This document shows positions 1-6,898 of a DNA stretch of 26,615 bases, piece by piece. The notes under the pieces were generated by a model. It did not search any database. It saw only the letters and a program-made list of their open reading frames with translations, and was not told the origin of the DNA. Origin of the DNA: an uncultured Christensenella sp. (GTDB lineage Bacteria > Bacillota > Clostridia > Christensenellales > Pumilibacteraceae); assembly GCA_910577945.1 (NCBI GenBank), contig CAJTNI010000025.1, forward strand, positions 1 through 26,615, given 5' to 3'. Each line of letters opens with the position of its first letter. The first letter of the stretch is position 1. Position numbers and translations under genes: made by a program.

Positions 1-6
1 GATTGT

Positions 7-32
7 AAAAGCGGTCGATTTCGACCGCTTTT
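7..32. terminator. Perfect 12-bp stem-loop, bidirectional terminator
   Basis: AAAAGCGGTCGA (7-18) pairs perfectly with TCGACCGCTTTT (21-32) around a minimal loop. The stem has a GC core and A/T flanks, so a T-run follows it on both strands. It probably ends a gene left of the window and could also stop minus-strand transcription. Confidence 0.8.
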
Positions 33-131
33 ATCGTGCATGAAAATATAGTCTAAATATATAATTAAGTAATGTTCCGCGCGTTTTCGGTTTTGTGTAA
101 TTCACTTTTTTTATTAAGCGTAACCATAATC

Positions 132-170
132 AAAAAGAAAACCCGCAGCGACGGAGCGCGTCGGGCGGGT
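132..170 (-). terminator. Rho-independent terminator of the DUF1540 gene
   Basis: Read on the minus strand, ACCCGC...GACG pairs with CGTC...GCGGGT (141-170) with one internal loop, followed directly by TTTTCTTTTTG (132-140). It lies about 160 nt downstream of the DUF1540 stop codon and is the first stem with a proper U-run in that direction. Confidence 0.65.
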
Positions 171-194
171 AGCTATTCGTTTTATAATACAAGT

Positions 195-300
195 GGATTT
201 GCTTGCTCGCAAGGGCAAATCCGCGCCGTATTTCAACTAACGGCTATTATCCGCGTTTTGCGGATAATATTGCGACAGCAATACAAAAGATTTTGCTTTT
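195..300. repeat. Series of three stem-loops in the DUF1540 3' region
   Basis: Three inverted repeats follow one another: GGATTTGC/GCAAATCC (195-202/215-222), a perfect 10-bp stem around GTTTT (245-254/260-269), and CAAAAG/CTTTTG (about 283-300). With the terminator at 132-170 they would form four hairpins in the 3' UTR of the minus-strand gene. Nothing else is visible in 33-327, and no credible gene lies there. Confidence 0.55.
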
Positions 301-327
301 GTAGGCCGTTCAATGTTATAATAGCGA

Positions 328-627
328 TTATTTCTTTATAAAGGTGAGGCATTCCGCCGAGCCGTCGTCCGCCGTTGATACGGTTATGCCGTTGGCTATG
401 CACTTGGTGCTGTGGTTGAACAGGCAGGGCGCGTTGCAGCTGACCGCGGTGTCTACCGAGTTATCGGGCTTGCAAAATTCTTGCGCCGTCTCGGTGTTTA
501 CGTCGCCGCCCTCGGCTTTTTTATAGGTGGTGCAGTTTGTGCCCGTCGACACGGCGATGTCCTTGGCGCAGCAGCAGTATCCGTGATTGTAGGCGCAGTC
601 TTTTTGTCCGCATTTGAGGTCGTACAT
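328..627 (-). CDS. DUF1540 protein with two modules
   Basis: This is a 99-residue, cysteine-rich protein of unknown function. It carries two copies of the DUF1540 pattern, Cys-x(4)-Cys-x-(Y/F)-N-x(4)-Cys-x-A-x(2)-I-x-V ending in a Cys-x-T-(Y/F). The first copy starts with C-GQKDCAYN near the N terminus and ends with NCTTY. The second starts at SCNAPCLFNH and ends with ECLTF near the C terminus. The start at 627 is chosen because AAGGAG lies 8-13 nt upstream (638-643); the open frame extends further upstream without a ribosome site. The Cys spacing suggests a small metal-binding fold, but this is inference. It stands alone, divergent from the YybS-like gene. No signal peptide or membrane segment is visible. 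Confidence 0.88.
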   Translation of the reverse strand: MYDLKCGQKDCAYNHGYCCCAKDIAVSTGTNCTTYKKAEGGDVNTETAQEFCKPDNSVDTAVSCNAPCLFNHSTKCIANGITVSTADDGSAECLTFIKK

Positions 628-733
628 AATATAAATCTCCTTGTAGGCGTTTGATTGATTTTGGGTCGAAAACGGGCGCGGCGGCATGCCGCGAATTTCC
701 CGTAACGGTTTTAGTATTGGCATTTCCGTGATT

Positions 734-762
734 ATTATACTAACCGCGCCGCGCGTTTTATG
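734..762 (-). promoter_or_regulatory. Possible promoter for the DUF1540 gene
   Basis: A perfect TATAAT (739 down to 734 on the minus strand) is preceded by a poor -35 hexamer at 17 bp. The transcript would carry a leader of about 100 nt before the ATG at 627. Only the -10 box is convincing. Confidence 0.4.
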
Positions 763-797
763 TTGCCTTACCCGCGCAAATATGATAATATTATGTC

Positions 798-1952
798 GTG
801 AACAACAGGCTTGAATGTTATCGGCGGCGTTGGCGCGCCGACCGCGCCGCTGCGGACGGATTGAGGCGCGTCCCGCCGCTCAAAGCGTCGCCGTACGAAT
901 ACGTTTTGTACGCGCTTGTATTCCCGCTGCTTTTGATGGCGGGAGCAATGCCGACGACGGCGCTTTTCGTCATGCCGTGCGCGCTGCCGCTGTTGTATTT
1001 GTTGTACCGACGCTTCGGCGCGTACTTGCCGCTTGCGTGCGTCGGCGGTTACGGCGTGTTTGCGCTCGTCTTTAATTACGACGTTTTGACCGTCGTGTGC
1101 TTCGTGTTTTTGTTTTTTGCGCTGCTCGGCTTGATTGCGTCGGCGCAGTTATCTCCATATCTATTGTGCGCGGCGACGGCGGGAATTTTCGCGGTTGCGG
1201 GCGCGATGCTCGGCATGGGCGTCGTGCGGCTCGCCGAGCGCAAGCCTTTGGGCGAGGTCGCGGCGCGCTACGTTATCGCCGAGTACGACGACCCCGTTAT
1301 CGGCAGGCTCGCGCGTCTATACTATGCGCGCGCCGATATCCCCGAGGACGTCGGGCGCGTGGACGAGAGCGACGCGGGATACGACGCGGCGTGCGCCGAG
1401 TATTTTGCGGAGTACGCGGAGCGCGAGTTCGGCGAATACAGCTTATATTACTGCGTGCATTTCGGCGCGACGTTTGCGGCGGTAGGGTATTTTGTAAGCG
1501 TACTTGTTAACCGTCGCACGGCGAGCAGGTTCGACGCGAACGCGACGCGCGAGGAGGTGGCGGCGAGCACGCTCGCGCTGGGCGGCGTGCGCGTGGAGCG
1601 CGCGCGGCTTGCCGATATGCGCGTGCCGCGCTCGTATCTGTGGGCGGTGGTGCTGCCCGCTCTCGTCGCGGGAATAGCGCTCGATATTGTCGGCGGGTAC
1701 GCCATGCTTTCCGCAACTGTCATGCACCTTTTCGTGACCGTGCCGTCGGCGTACGCGTTCGTCACGCTCGCTACGTTTTTCGCGTCGCTGTTCGTAGGCA
1801 AAAAGGCGCGTATCGCGGCGCACGTCGCGCTCGCCGTCGTGCTTGCCGCTATGCTCGTGTTCCCGCTCGCGTTGTTCGTCGGCTCGCTAATCGGCGTGTG
1901 CGACGTCATACTCAACCTGCGGTTCTGGACGGAATTTATCCGCGGCGGCTGA
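798..1952 (+). CDS. YybS-like (DUF2232) multi-pass membrane protein
   Basis: This 384-residue integral membrane protein has about five hydrophobic segments between residues 33 and 150. A polar, acidic stretch follows at about 155-210, then a segment near 220-235, and three or four more from about 275 to the end. The C-terminal half ends with a G-x(2)-D-x(3)-N-L-R pattern like that of the YybS/DUF2232 family. YybS genes are normally close upstream of rplI, and rplI follows here after 127 bp, which supports the assignment. The function of the family is unknown. The start is a GTG at 798; an in-frame TGA lies at 783-785 and no Shine-Dalgarno sequence is seen. Sequence just upstream (TATGATAAT, 781-789) resembles a -10 box, so the mRNA may be leaderless. 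The family call rests on topology, tail and neighbour. Confidence 0.65.
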   Translation: MNNRLECYRRRWRADRAAADGLRRVPPLKASPYEYVLYALVFPLLLMAGAMPTTALFVMPCALPLLYLLYRRFGAYLPLACVGGYGVFALVFNYDVLTVVCFVFLFFALLGLIASAQLSPYLLCAATAGIFAVAGAMLGMGVVRLAERKPLGEVAARYVIAEYDDPVIGRLARLYYARADIPEDVGRVDESDAGYDAACAEYFAEYAEREFGEYSLYYCVHFGATFAAVGYFVSVLVNRRTASRFDANATREEVAASTLALGGVRVERARLADMRVPRSYLWAVVLPALVAGIALDIVGGYAMLSATVMHLFVTVPSAYAFVTLATFFASLFVGKKARIAAHVALAVVLAAMLVFPLALFVGSLIGVCDVILNLRFWTEFIRGG

Positions 1953-2016
1953 CTTCGCGGATTTTGCCGAAGCGTGAGTTTTTTGCGCGGCGGCGCAGTG
2001 CGCGGGCTTTGTATAC

Positions 2017-2045
2017 TTGACAACGACGCGCGTATTTGTTAAACT
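2017..2045 (+). promoter_or_regulatory. Sigma-A promoter for rplI
   Basis: A perfect -35 TTGACA (2017-2022) is followed after exactly 17 bp by TAAACT (2040-2045, four of six consensus positions). Transcription would start near 2052, giving a leader of under 30 nt that contains the GGAG ribosome site at 2070-2073. rplI can therefore be expressed apart from the upstream gene. Confidence 0.7.
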
Positions 2046-2079
2046 GTTTATTAACAATCGGACGGATACGGAGACTGAA

Positions 2080-2529
2080 ATGAAAGTAATTTTGACAAAG
2101 GACGTAAAGGCGCAGGGCAAGGCGGGCGAGATTGTGGACGTATCGGACGGATACGCGCGCAACTATCTTTTCCCCAACGGGTTGGCTAAGCCTGCGACCG
2201 CGACCGCGCTCAACAGCATTAAGATAGCCAAAGAGGCGGAGGAGCGTCGGCGCAAAATCGAGCACGACGAAGCAGTCGAGCTGTGCAAAAAGCTCGCGGG
2301 CGTGACCGTCAACGTAAAAATCAAAACGGGCGCGAACGGAAAGCTGTTCGGCTCGCTCAATACCGCGGCGATTTCCGACGCGCTCGCCGAGCTCGGGTTC
2401 ACGCTCGACAAAAAGAAGATAGTCATTTCCGAGCCGATAAAGGCGCTCGGGCGGTACGTTGTGACAATCAAGCCGTTCGCCGAGGTGTCGGGAAAGCTCA
2501 ACGTGGACGTTACGGCGGCGGATAATTAA
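2080..2529 (+). CDS. rplI: Ribosomal protein L9 (bL9)
   Basis: bL9 binds 23S rRNA in the large subunit and projects outward from the ribosome. The product has 149 residues, the normal length. The N-terminal domain begins MKVILTKDVKAQGKAGEIV and continues with DGYARNYLFPNGLA (about residues 23-36), the family signature. A basic, charged connecting helix spans about 41-75. The C-terminal RNA-binding domain contains GKLFGSLNTAAI and a terminal beta strand. ATG 2080 is selected over an earlier in-frame start because it gives the canonical N terminus and has GGAG 6 nt upstream. It follows the YybS-like gene but has its own promoter. The expected neighbour gdpP is absent between the two genes. Confidence 0.97.
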   Translation: MKVILTKDVKAQGKAGEIVDVSDGYARNYLFPNGLAKPATATALNSIKIAKEAEERRRKIEHDEAVELCKKLAGVTVNVKIKTGANGKLFGSLNTAAISDALAELGFTLDKKKIVISEPIKALGRYVVTIKPFAEVSGKLNVDVTAADN

Positions 2530-2572
2530 GCGCGCTTACGGCGGCGGAAACGGGCTGCGTGCGACAATCCGC

Positions 2573-2760
2573 GCGCGTAGAATATTGTGCGGTAGCAACA
2601 ATGTGCAAGTATATCGTCTATGGCGATGCGCGGCGCGTAGAATATTGTGCGGTAGCAACAATGTGCAAGTATAACGCCTATGGCGATGCGCGGCGCGTAG
2701 TATATTGTACAGCGACAACAATGTGCAAGTATAACGCCTATGGCGACATGCGACGCGTAG
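2573..2760. repeat. 60-bp tandem repeat array 1 (three units)
   Basis: Three consecutive 60-bp units (2581-2640, 2641-2700, 2701-2760) are preceded by a partial boundary GCGCGTAG at 2573-2580. Units 1 and 2 differ at two positions only; unit 3 has several more changes. Each contains AACAATGTGCAAGTATA and CTATGGCGA. The period is a multiple of three, so several frames stay open across the array, but none has a ribosome site. It fills most of the 320-bp gap between rplI and pdxS. A related array lies at 8432-8618. Confidence 0.92.
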
Positions 2761-2850
2761 CGTTTCGGGCGCGAAGCGGAATTATCGACAAAATCAAGCA
2801 CACGACATACGACAAACGTTTGGTTTGCGAATTATATTAAGGAGAATATT

Positions 2851-3750
2851 ATGGCAGTCAAAAACGACAAGGCGGCGGATAGAAAGCTGCTCAACAGGAA
2901 TCTTGCGCAAATGCTCAAAGGCGGCGTCATTATGGACGTTACCAACGCCGAGCAGGCGGTCATTGCCGAGCAGGCGGGCGCGGTGGCGGTTATGGCGCTC
3001 GAACGCGTGCCCGCGGACATTCGCAAGGAGGGCGGCGTGGCGCGCATGTCCGACCCCAAGATGATTTCCGAGATTCAAAAGGCGGTGTCCATTCCCGTAA
3101 TGGCAAAGGTGCGTATCGGGCATTTCGTCGAGGCGCAAATCTTGGAGGCTATCAAGATAGATTACATAGACGAGAGCGAGGTGCTCACTCCCGCCGACGA
3201 CGCGTATCATATCGACAAGAGCAAGTTCGACACGCCGTTCGTGTGCGGCGCGCGCGACCTCGGCGAGGCGCTGAGGCGCATTGCCGAAGGCGCGTCCATG
3301 ATTCGCACCAAGGGCGAGGCGGGCACGGGCAACGTGGTCGAGGCGGTCAAGCATATGCGCAAAATGCGCACGCAGATTGCCGAGGTGGCGGCGTTGTTGC
3401 CCGAGCAACTCGCGACCTACGCCAAGGAAATCGGCGCGCCGCTCGACCTTGTGCGGTATGTGGCCAAAAATAAGGCGTTGCCCGTAGTCAATTTCGCCGC
3501 GGGTGGCGTTGCGACCCCTGCCGACGCCGCGCTCATGATGCAGCTCGGCGCGGACGGCGTTTTTGTGGGCAGCGGCATTTTCAAGTCCGCCGACCCCAAG
3601 CTGCGCGCCGAGGCGATTGTCAAGGCTGTGGCGTACTACGGCGACCCCGCCATCCTCGCGGGCGTAAGCTACGGGCTCGGCAAGGCTATGGACGGAATAG
3701 AGCTGAGTGCGTTGAGCGATGCGGAGAGGCTCGCTAAGCGCGGCTGGTAA
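2851..3750 (+). CDS. pdxS: PLP synthase subunit PdxS
   Basis: This is the synthase subunit of the DXP-independent vitamin B6 pathway. It makes pyridoxal 5'-phosphate from ribose 5-phosphate, glyceraldehyde 3-phosphate and ammonia delivered by PdxT. The 299-residue (beta/alpha)8 barrel matches the family length. D29 in MDVTNAEQA, K86 in MAKVRIGH and K154 in RTKGEAGTG correspond to the conserved Asp and the two Schiff-base lysines. The phosphate-binding GSGIFKS loop lies in the C-terminal third. The start is firm, with AAGGAG (2839-2844) 6 nt before the ATG. pdxT follows, but about 290 bp of repeats separate them instead of the usual close coupling, so the two may be transcribed unequally. No strong promoter is seen between the array and the gene. 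Confidence 0.98.
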   Translation: MAVKNDKAADRKLLNRNLAQMLKGGVIMDVTNAEQAVIAEQAGAVAVMALERVPADIRKEGGVARMSDPKMISEIQKAVSIPVMAKVRIGHFVEAQILEAIKIDYIDESEVLTPADDAYHIDKSKFDTPFVCGARDLGEALRRIAEGASMIRTKGEAGTGNVVEAVKHMRKMRTQIAEVAALLPEQLATYAKEIGAPLDLVRYVAKNKALPVVNFAAGGVATPADAALMMQLGADGVFVGSGIFKSADPKLRAEAIVKAVAYYGDPAILAGVSYGLGKAMDGIELSALSDAERLAKRGW

Positions 3751-3753
3751 TTT

Positions 3754-3878
3754 TTGAGCGCGTATGCATCGGCGGATACGGGCTACGTGCGGGCGCGCCG
3801 CCTCGGTCATTTACGGGAGTAAATTTCCTTCGGCGGCTTGCCGCCTGTTGCCCGTCTGCGCCGCGCCTACGCGCTCAA
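3754..3878. repeat. 125-bp palindromic repeat, copy A
   Basis: The element starts 3 bp after the pdxS stop codon. Its ends are perfect 11-bp inverted repeats, TTGAGCGCGTA (3754-3764) and TACGCGCTCAA (3868-3878). Inside are an imperfect second stem (ATACGGGC with GCCCGTCTG), a central CTCGGTCATTTAC-GGGA-GTAAAT hairpin, and GGCGG-CTTG-CCGCC. Copy B of nearly equal length is at 11341-11464. It might act as a pdxS/pdxT transcription attenuator, but no U-run follows. Confidence 0.85.
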
Positions 3879-3881
3879 TAC

Positions 3882-4014
3882 AATTCGTAATTGGTGATTC
3901 GTAATTGAATGACTTGCGCATAAATGCGCCCTTATTAATTAAAGAGGTGCGAGCGGACATGCCTGTCTGCGAGTAATCCCTCAATTACGCATTACGCATT
4001 GCCAATTACTAATT
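3882..4014. repeat. AT-rich inverted-repeat element
   Basis: The left arm (about 3882-3908, ATTCGTAATTGG...) is an imperfect inverted copy of the right arm (about 3981-4014, CAATTACGCATTACGCATTG...). The arms enclose about 70 bp that contains a GCGCATAAATGCGC hairpin. Its base composition is far more AT-rich than its surroundings. It starts directly after the 125-bp repeat and ends just before the pdxT ribosome site. It resembles a MITE or decayed mobile repeat. Confidence 0.65.
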
Positions 4015-4038
4015 AAATTTACGTCATTCGGAGTTATT

Positions 4039-4611
4039 ATGAATATCGGCGTTTTGGCTCTTCAAGGCTCGGTTGCCGAGCATTTGAAAATGATTACCTC
4101 AATCAACAAGAAATACGGCGCGATACCCGTCAAGACGATTGACGAGCTTGCCGCGGTGGACGGATTGATAATCCCCGGCGGCGAGAGCACGACGCTGCGC
4201 AAGCTTATGGACGTGTTTAATCTGTACACGCCAGTGCGCGAGCGCATTGTCGCGGGCATGCCCGTATGGGGCACGTGCGCGGGGCTAATCCTGCTCGCCG
4301 ACCGTATAGAGGGCGAGCGGCAGTATCTCGGGCTTTTGGACGTGGACGTCAAGCGCAACGCGTACGGGCGGCAGCTCGACAGCTTTGTGGACGAGGGCGA
4401 TTTCGACGATATCTACATTCGCCGCGTGTTCATTCGCGCGCCTGTCATAACGCGCGTGGGCGAGGGCGTGACCGTCCTGTCCGAGTGCAACGGCGCGCCC
4501 GTTGCGGTGCGGCAGGGCAATATTCTCGCCACGACTTTTCACCCCGAAATGACGCCGCGCGACAACCGCGTGCATAAATATTTTTGCAGTATGATTGAGT
4601 CCAGGGAATAA
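4039..4611 (+). CDS. pdxT: PLP synthase glutaminase subunit PdxT
   Basis: PdxT hydrolyses glutamine and channels ammonia to PdxS in a 12+12 complex. The 190-residue class I glutamine amidotransferase has the oxyanion segment PGGEST (46-51), nucleophile C80 in WGTCAGLI, and H168/E170 in TTFHPE, so the full triad is present. GGAG (4030-4033) lies 5 nt before the ATG. It is the first gene of a compact operon: the patatin gene starts 1 nt after its stop, and its last codons contain that gene's ribosome site. The pairing with pdxS upstream makes the assignment secure. Confidence 0.97.
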   Translation: MNIGVLALQGSVAEHLKMITSINKKYGAIPVKTIDELAAVDGLIIPGGESTTLRKLMDVFNLYTPVRERIVAGMPVWGTCAGLILLADRIEGERQYLGLLDVDVKRNAYGRQLDSFVDEGDFDDIYIRRVFIRAPVITRVGEGVTVLSECNGAPVAVRQGNILATTFHPEMTPRDNRVHKYFCSMIESRE

Positions 4612-4612
4612 C

Positions 4613-5416
4613 ATGGGAATACTCAGCCGTAAAAAATCCAACGAGCGCCGCACGGTCGGGCTGGCGCTCGGCGGCGGCGGAGCGCGCGGGTTTGTTCAAG
4701 TCGGCGCGCTCAAAGCGTTTAAAGAGCGCGGAATAGATTTCGACCTGTGCGTCGGCACGTCCGTGGGCAGTATCGTGGGCGCGCTGTATTGCGCGGGCAT
4801 CGCGCCCGAGGAAATGGCGGACGCGGCGGAGGAGCTCGAATTTTCCGACCTGCACGGCAGACTGCTGTTCAAGCCCGACGACCCACGCAAGATAGGCGCG
4901 GTCGTGCGCGAGCTGATTGGCGACGCGCAAATGGAAAACATGCCCAAAAAGTTCGCCGCTATCGCCACCGACCTCAAAACGGGCAAGCAGGTCGTAATGG
5001 ATAAAGGCTCGGTTATAGACGCGGTTTCGGCGTCGTCGGCGTTCCCGATTGTGTACGCGCCGCTTGTCAAGGACGGCATGAACCTAGTGGACGGCGGGCT
5101 TACCAACAACATTCCCGCCGACGTGTGCCGCATGCTCGGCGCGCAAAAAACGGTAACTGTGGACGCGCACGGCACGCGCGGCAGCGGTACGGACGGCACG
5201 GGCGTGTTCGACGTGCTTCGCGCGATGTTTTCCATAATGGGCGCTAACGCGTCCGTGGTCGGGCTCATGCAGTCGGACGTAATAATCGCGCCCGACACCT
5301 CGGCGTTCGGCGCGGCGAGCAAGAACGGATATCGCGCCATGATTGAAATCGGGTACGAGGCGGCGCTCAAAAAGTGCGACGAGATTAAACGACTGTTTTA
5401 CGCAAACGAAAATTAA
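4613..5416 (+). CDS. Patatin-like phospholipase (RssA/YlbK type)
   Basis: A 267-residue serine hydrolase of the bacterial patatin family, expected to deacylate phospholipids or related lipids with a Ser-Asp dyad. The oxyanion glycine motif GGGGARG is at 20-26, the nucleophile elbow GTSVG has S50, and the catalytic Asp is D160 in VDGGLTNN, so all active-site motifs are intact. No signal peptide or membrane segment is visible, implying a cytoplasmic or peripheral enzyme. The start at 4613 follows AGGG (4603-4606) inside the end of pdxT; an upstream in-frame TTG at 4595 would overlap pdxT and is less likely. Co-transcription with pdxT has no obvious metabolic logic. The substrate is unknown. Confidence 0.9.
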   Translation: MGILSRKKSNERRTVGLALGGGGARGFVQVGALKAFKERGIDFDLCVGTSVGSIVGALYCAGIAPEEMADAAEELEFSDLHGRLLFKPDDPRKIGAVVRELIGDAQMENMPKKFAAIATDLKTGKQVVMDKGSVIDAVSASSAFPIVYAPLVKDGMNLVDGGLTNNIPADVCRMLGAQKTVTVDAHGTRGSGTDGTGVFDVLRAMFSIMGANASVVGLMQSDVIIAPDTSAFGAASKNGYRAMIEIGYEAALKKCDEIKRLFYANEN

Positions 5417-5433
5417 AGTCGAGAGGGATAGCC

Positions 5434-6891
5434 ATGGCAAAGCCGCGCGCAAAGAAGATAATATTTACGGATTTGATTGTTCTCGTAATAGTAGCCGTTG
5501 CGCTCGCGGTGTCGATGGCGTGGTCGCGCGATATCGAGCTTGCGCTCGGGCTGTTGTACTATGCCGACGCCGATTCCGTATCGCCCGAGGACGTTGTGGT
5601 AATCGACGGCAAGGCGGGCGCTTACGGCGCGTACGCGGCGGCGGACGGCGATTATCCCGAGCTTAAATTGCATTTCGTGGACGTGGGGCAGGGCGATTGC
5701 ACGATTATCGAGCTGCCCGACGGCGGCACTATGATAATCGACGGCGGCGATTACGCGCAAAAGTATGCGGACGCGATAACCGATTATATCGAGCAAAACC
5801 TGCCCGCCGATTTCGAGTATTTCGATTACGCGATACTGACGCACCCCGACGCCGACCATTGCGGCAGTCTGGACAACGTTTTGCGGCGTTACCCCGCGCG
5901 CGTGGCGTATCGCCCGAACGTGGAGGCGCGGGACAAGAACGACGCGGCTTACGTCGACCCCGGCAAAGCCGATTTGACGGCGGACGCGCGTTACAAAACC
6001 ACCCTCGCGTACCGCGAGTGCATTGACGTTATGTACGCCGCAACCGACGCTTTCACGCCCGAGGTGCGCGTAACCGACCCCGCCGACGACAGTCAGACGA
6101 TATCGGGCGGCGACGGCGAAAACGAGTACGCGTACACCTTCTATTCGCCGCTGTCGCACAAGTACGGCACGACCTCGACCGTCGATTGGAACGAGTATTC
6201 GCCGATTATGATTTTGGAGTACCGCGGCTTTAAGTTCGCGCTGTCGGGCGACGCGGAAAAGAAGAACGAGGCGGAGTTTGTCGCCAAGGTCGAGGCTGCC
6301 AAGACCGACGGCATAACCGATAAGTACGACGCTTTTACCGACGATTACACGGTCAATCTTGTCAAGGCGGGGCACCACGGCTCGCGCACGTCCACGTCGC
6401 AGGGGTATCTCGACGCTATCACCACGCCCGAGGGCGCGAAAGCCGCGTACTATATAATATCGTGCGGCTTGGACAACGAGTACGGACACCCGCACCCCGA
6501 GACGCTCGACCGCCTCGAAAGCATGGGCGTGCCCGACGAAAACATACTGCGCACAGACGCGCTCGGCGATATTTTGATATCCGTGACAGCCGACGCGAAC
6601 GGCGCGTATTCGCTGTGCTACGGCGACAAACAGACCGAGCAGCCCGACCCGCCGATTACGCCCGACCCGCCGATTACGCCCGAACCCGAGCCTACGCCCG
6701 AGCCGAGCGAAAAGGTTTTGGTGTATTTGACGCTGGGCGGCATTAAGCTGAAATGGGCGGTGGTCGCGTGGTCGTGCTACGCCGTATTGGTCGCGGCGGC
6801 GATTGTGCACGCCGTAATCGTCGCGAATGCGGGCGCAGCAGCCGACGGCGGGCGCGGCGGAAAGCGTCGCGGCGGTAAAGGCGGGCGATAA
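5434..6891 (+). CDS. Membrane-anchored ComEC/Rec2-like metallo-beta-lactamase-fold protein
   Basis: A 485-residue protein related to the detached C-terminal metallo-hydrolase domain of ComEC. Residues 11-30 form a transmembrane anchor after a basic N terminus. The MBL domain follows: VDVGQGDCTIIELPDGG (82-98), HPDADHCG (137-144, giving H137, D139, D141, H142), SGDAE with D273, and KAGHHGS (311-317). These are the usual two-metal ligands. A proline-rich linker (PDPPITP twice, about 404-425) leads to a second hydrophobic segment (about 441-465) and a Gly/Arg/Lys-rich tail. The positive-inside rule suggests both ends are cytoplasmic and the enzyme domain is outside. GAGAGGG (5421-5427) precedes the ATG. 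The ComEC channel domain is absent. The substrate, possibly a nucleic acid or phosphodiester, is unknown. Confidence 0.88.
   Translation: MAKPRAKKIIFTDLIVLVIVAVALAVSMAWSRDIELALGLLYYADADSVSPEDVVVIDGKAGAYGAYAAADGDYPELKLHFVDVGQGDCTIIELPDGGTMIIDGGDYAQKYADAITDYIEQNLPADFEYFDYAILTHPDADHCGSLDNVLRRYPARVAYRPNVEARDKNDAAYVDPGKADLTADARYKTTLAYRECIDVMYAATDAFTPEVRVTDPADDSQTISGGDGENEYAYTFYSPLSHKYGTTSTVDWNEYSPIMILEYRGFKFALSGDAEKKNEAEFVAKVEAAKTDGITDKYDAFTDDYTVNLVKAGHHGSRTSTSQGYLDAITTPEGAKAAYYIISCGLDNEYGHPHPETLDRLESMGVPDENILRTDALGDILISVTADANGAYSLCYGDKQTEQPDPPITPDPPITPEPEPTPEPSEKVLVYLTLGGIKLKWAVVAWSCYAVLVAAAIVHAVIVANAGAAADGGRGGKRRGGKGGR
6643..6678 (+). repeat. Perfect 18-bp tandem duplication in the linker
   Basis: CCCGACCCGCCGATTACG occurs twice in direct succession (6643-6660, 6661-6678) and encodes PDPPIT twice. 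It is in frame and lies in the extended linker between the MBL domain and the second membrane segment, so slippage would only change linker length. Confidence 0.9.
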
Positions 6892-6898
6892 GCGGGCG

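Noticed and set aside
72..341. 89-residue plus-strand frame at the left edge
   Set aside because: It runs through a terminator and three hairpins, has no ribosome site, and overlaps the 3' end of the DUF1540 gene.
2573..2760. Tandem array considered as a CRISPR array
   Set aside because: The 60-bp unit is repeated without unique spacers, and no cas genes are nearby.
2559..2840. 93-residue frame translated from the 60-bp array, and similar frames at 8407-8679
   Set aside because: The frames stay open only because the repeat period is a multiple of three. They have no ribosome site and no homology that I recognise.
2794..3810. 338-residue open frame on the minus strand across pdxS
   Set aside because: It is antisense to a certain gene; open antisense frames are expected in GC-rich coding DNA. 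It has no ribosome site and a low-complexity His/Arg-rich product.
5413..6810. 465-residue minus-strand frame across the MBL gene
   Set aside because: An antisense shadow rich in Arg/Val/His with no domain and no ribosome site. The same applies to the long frames antisense to the ABC transporter (8765-10036, 10307-11464) and the LTA-synthase-like gene (22973-24220).
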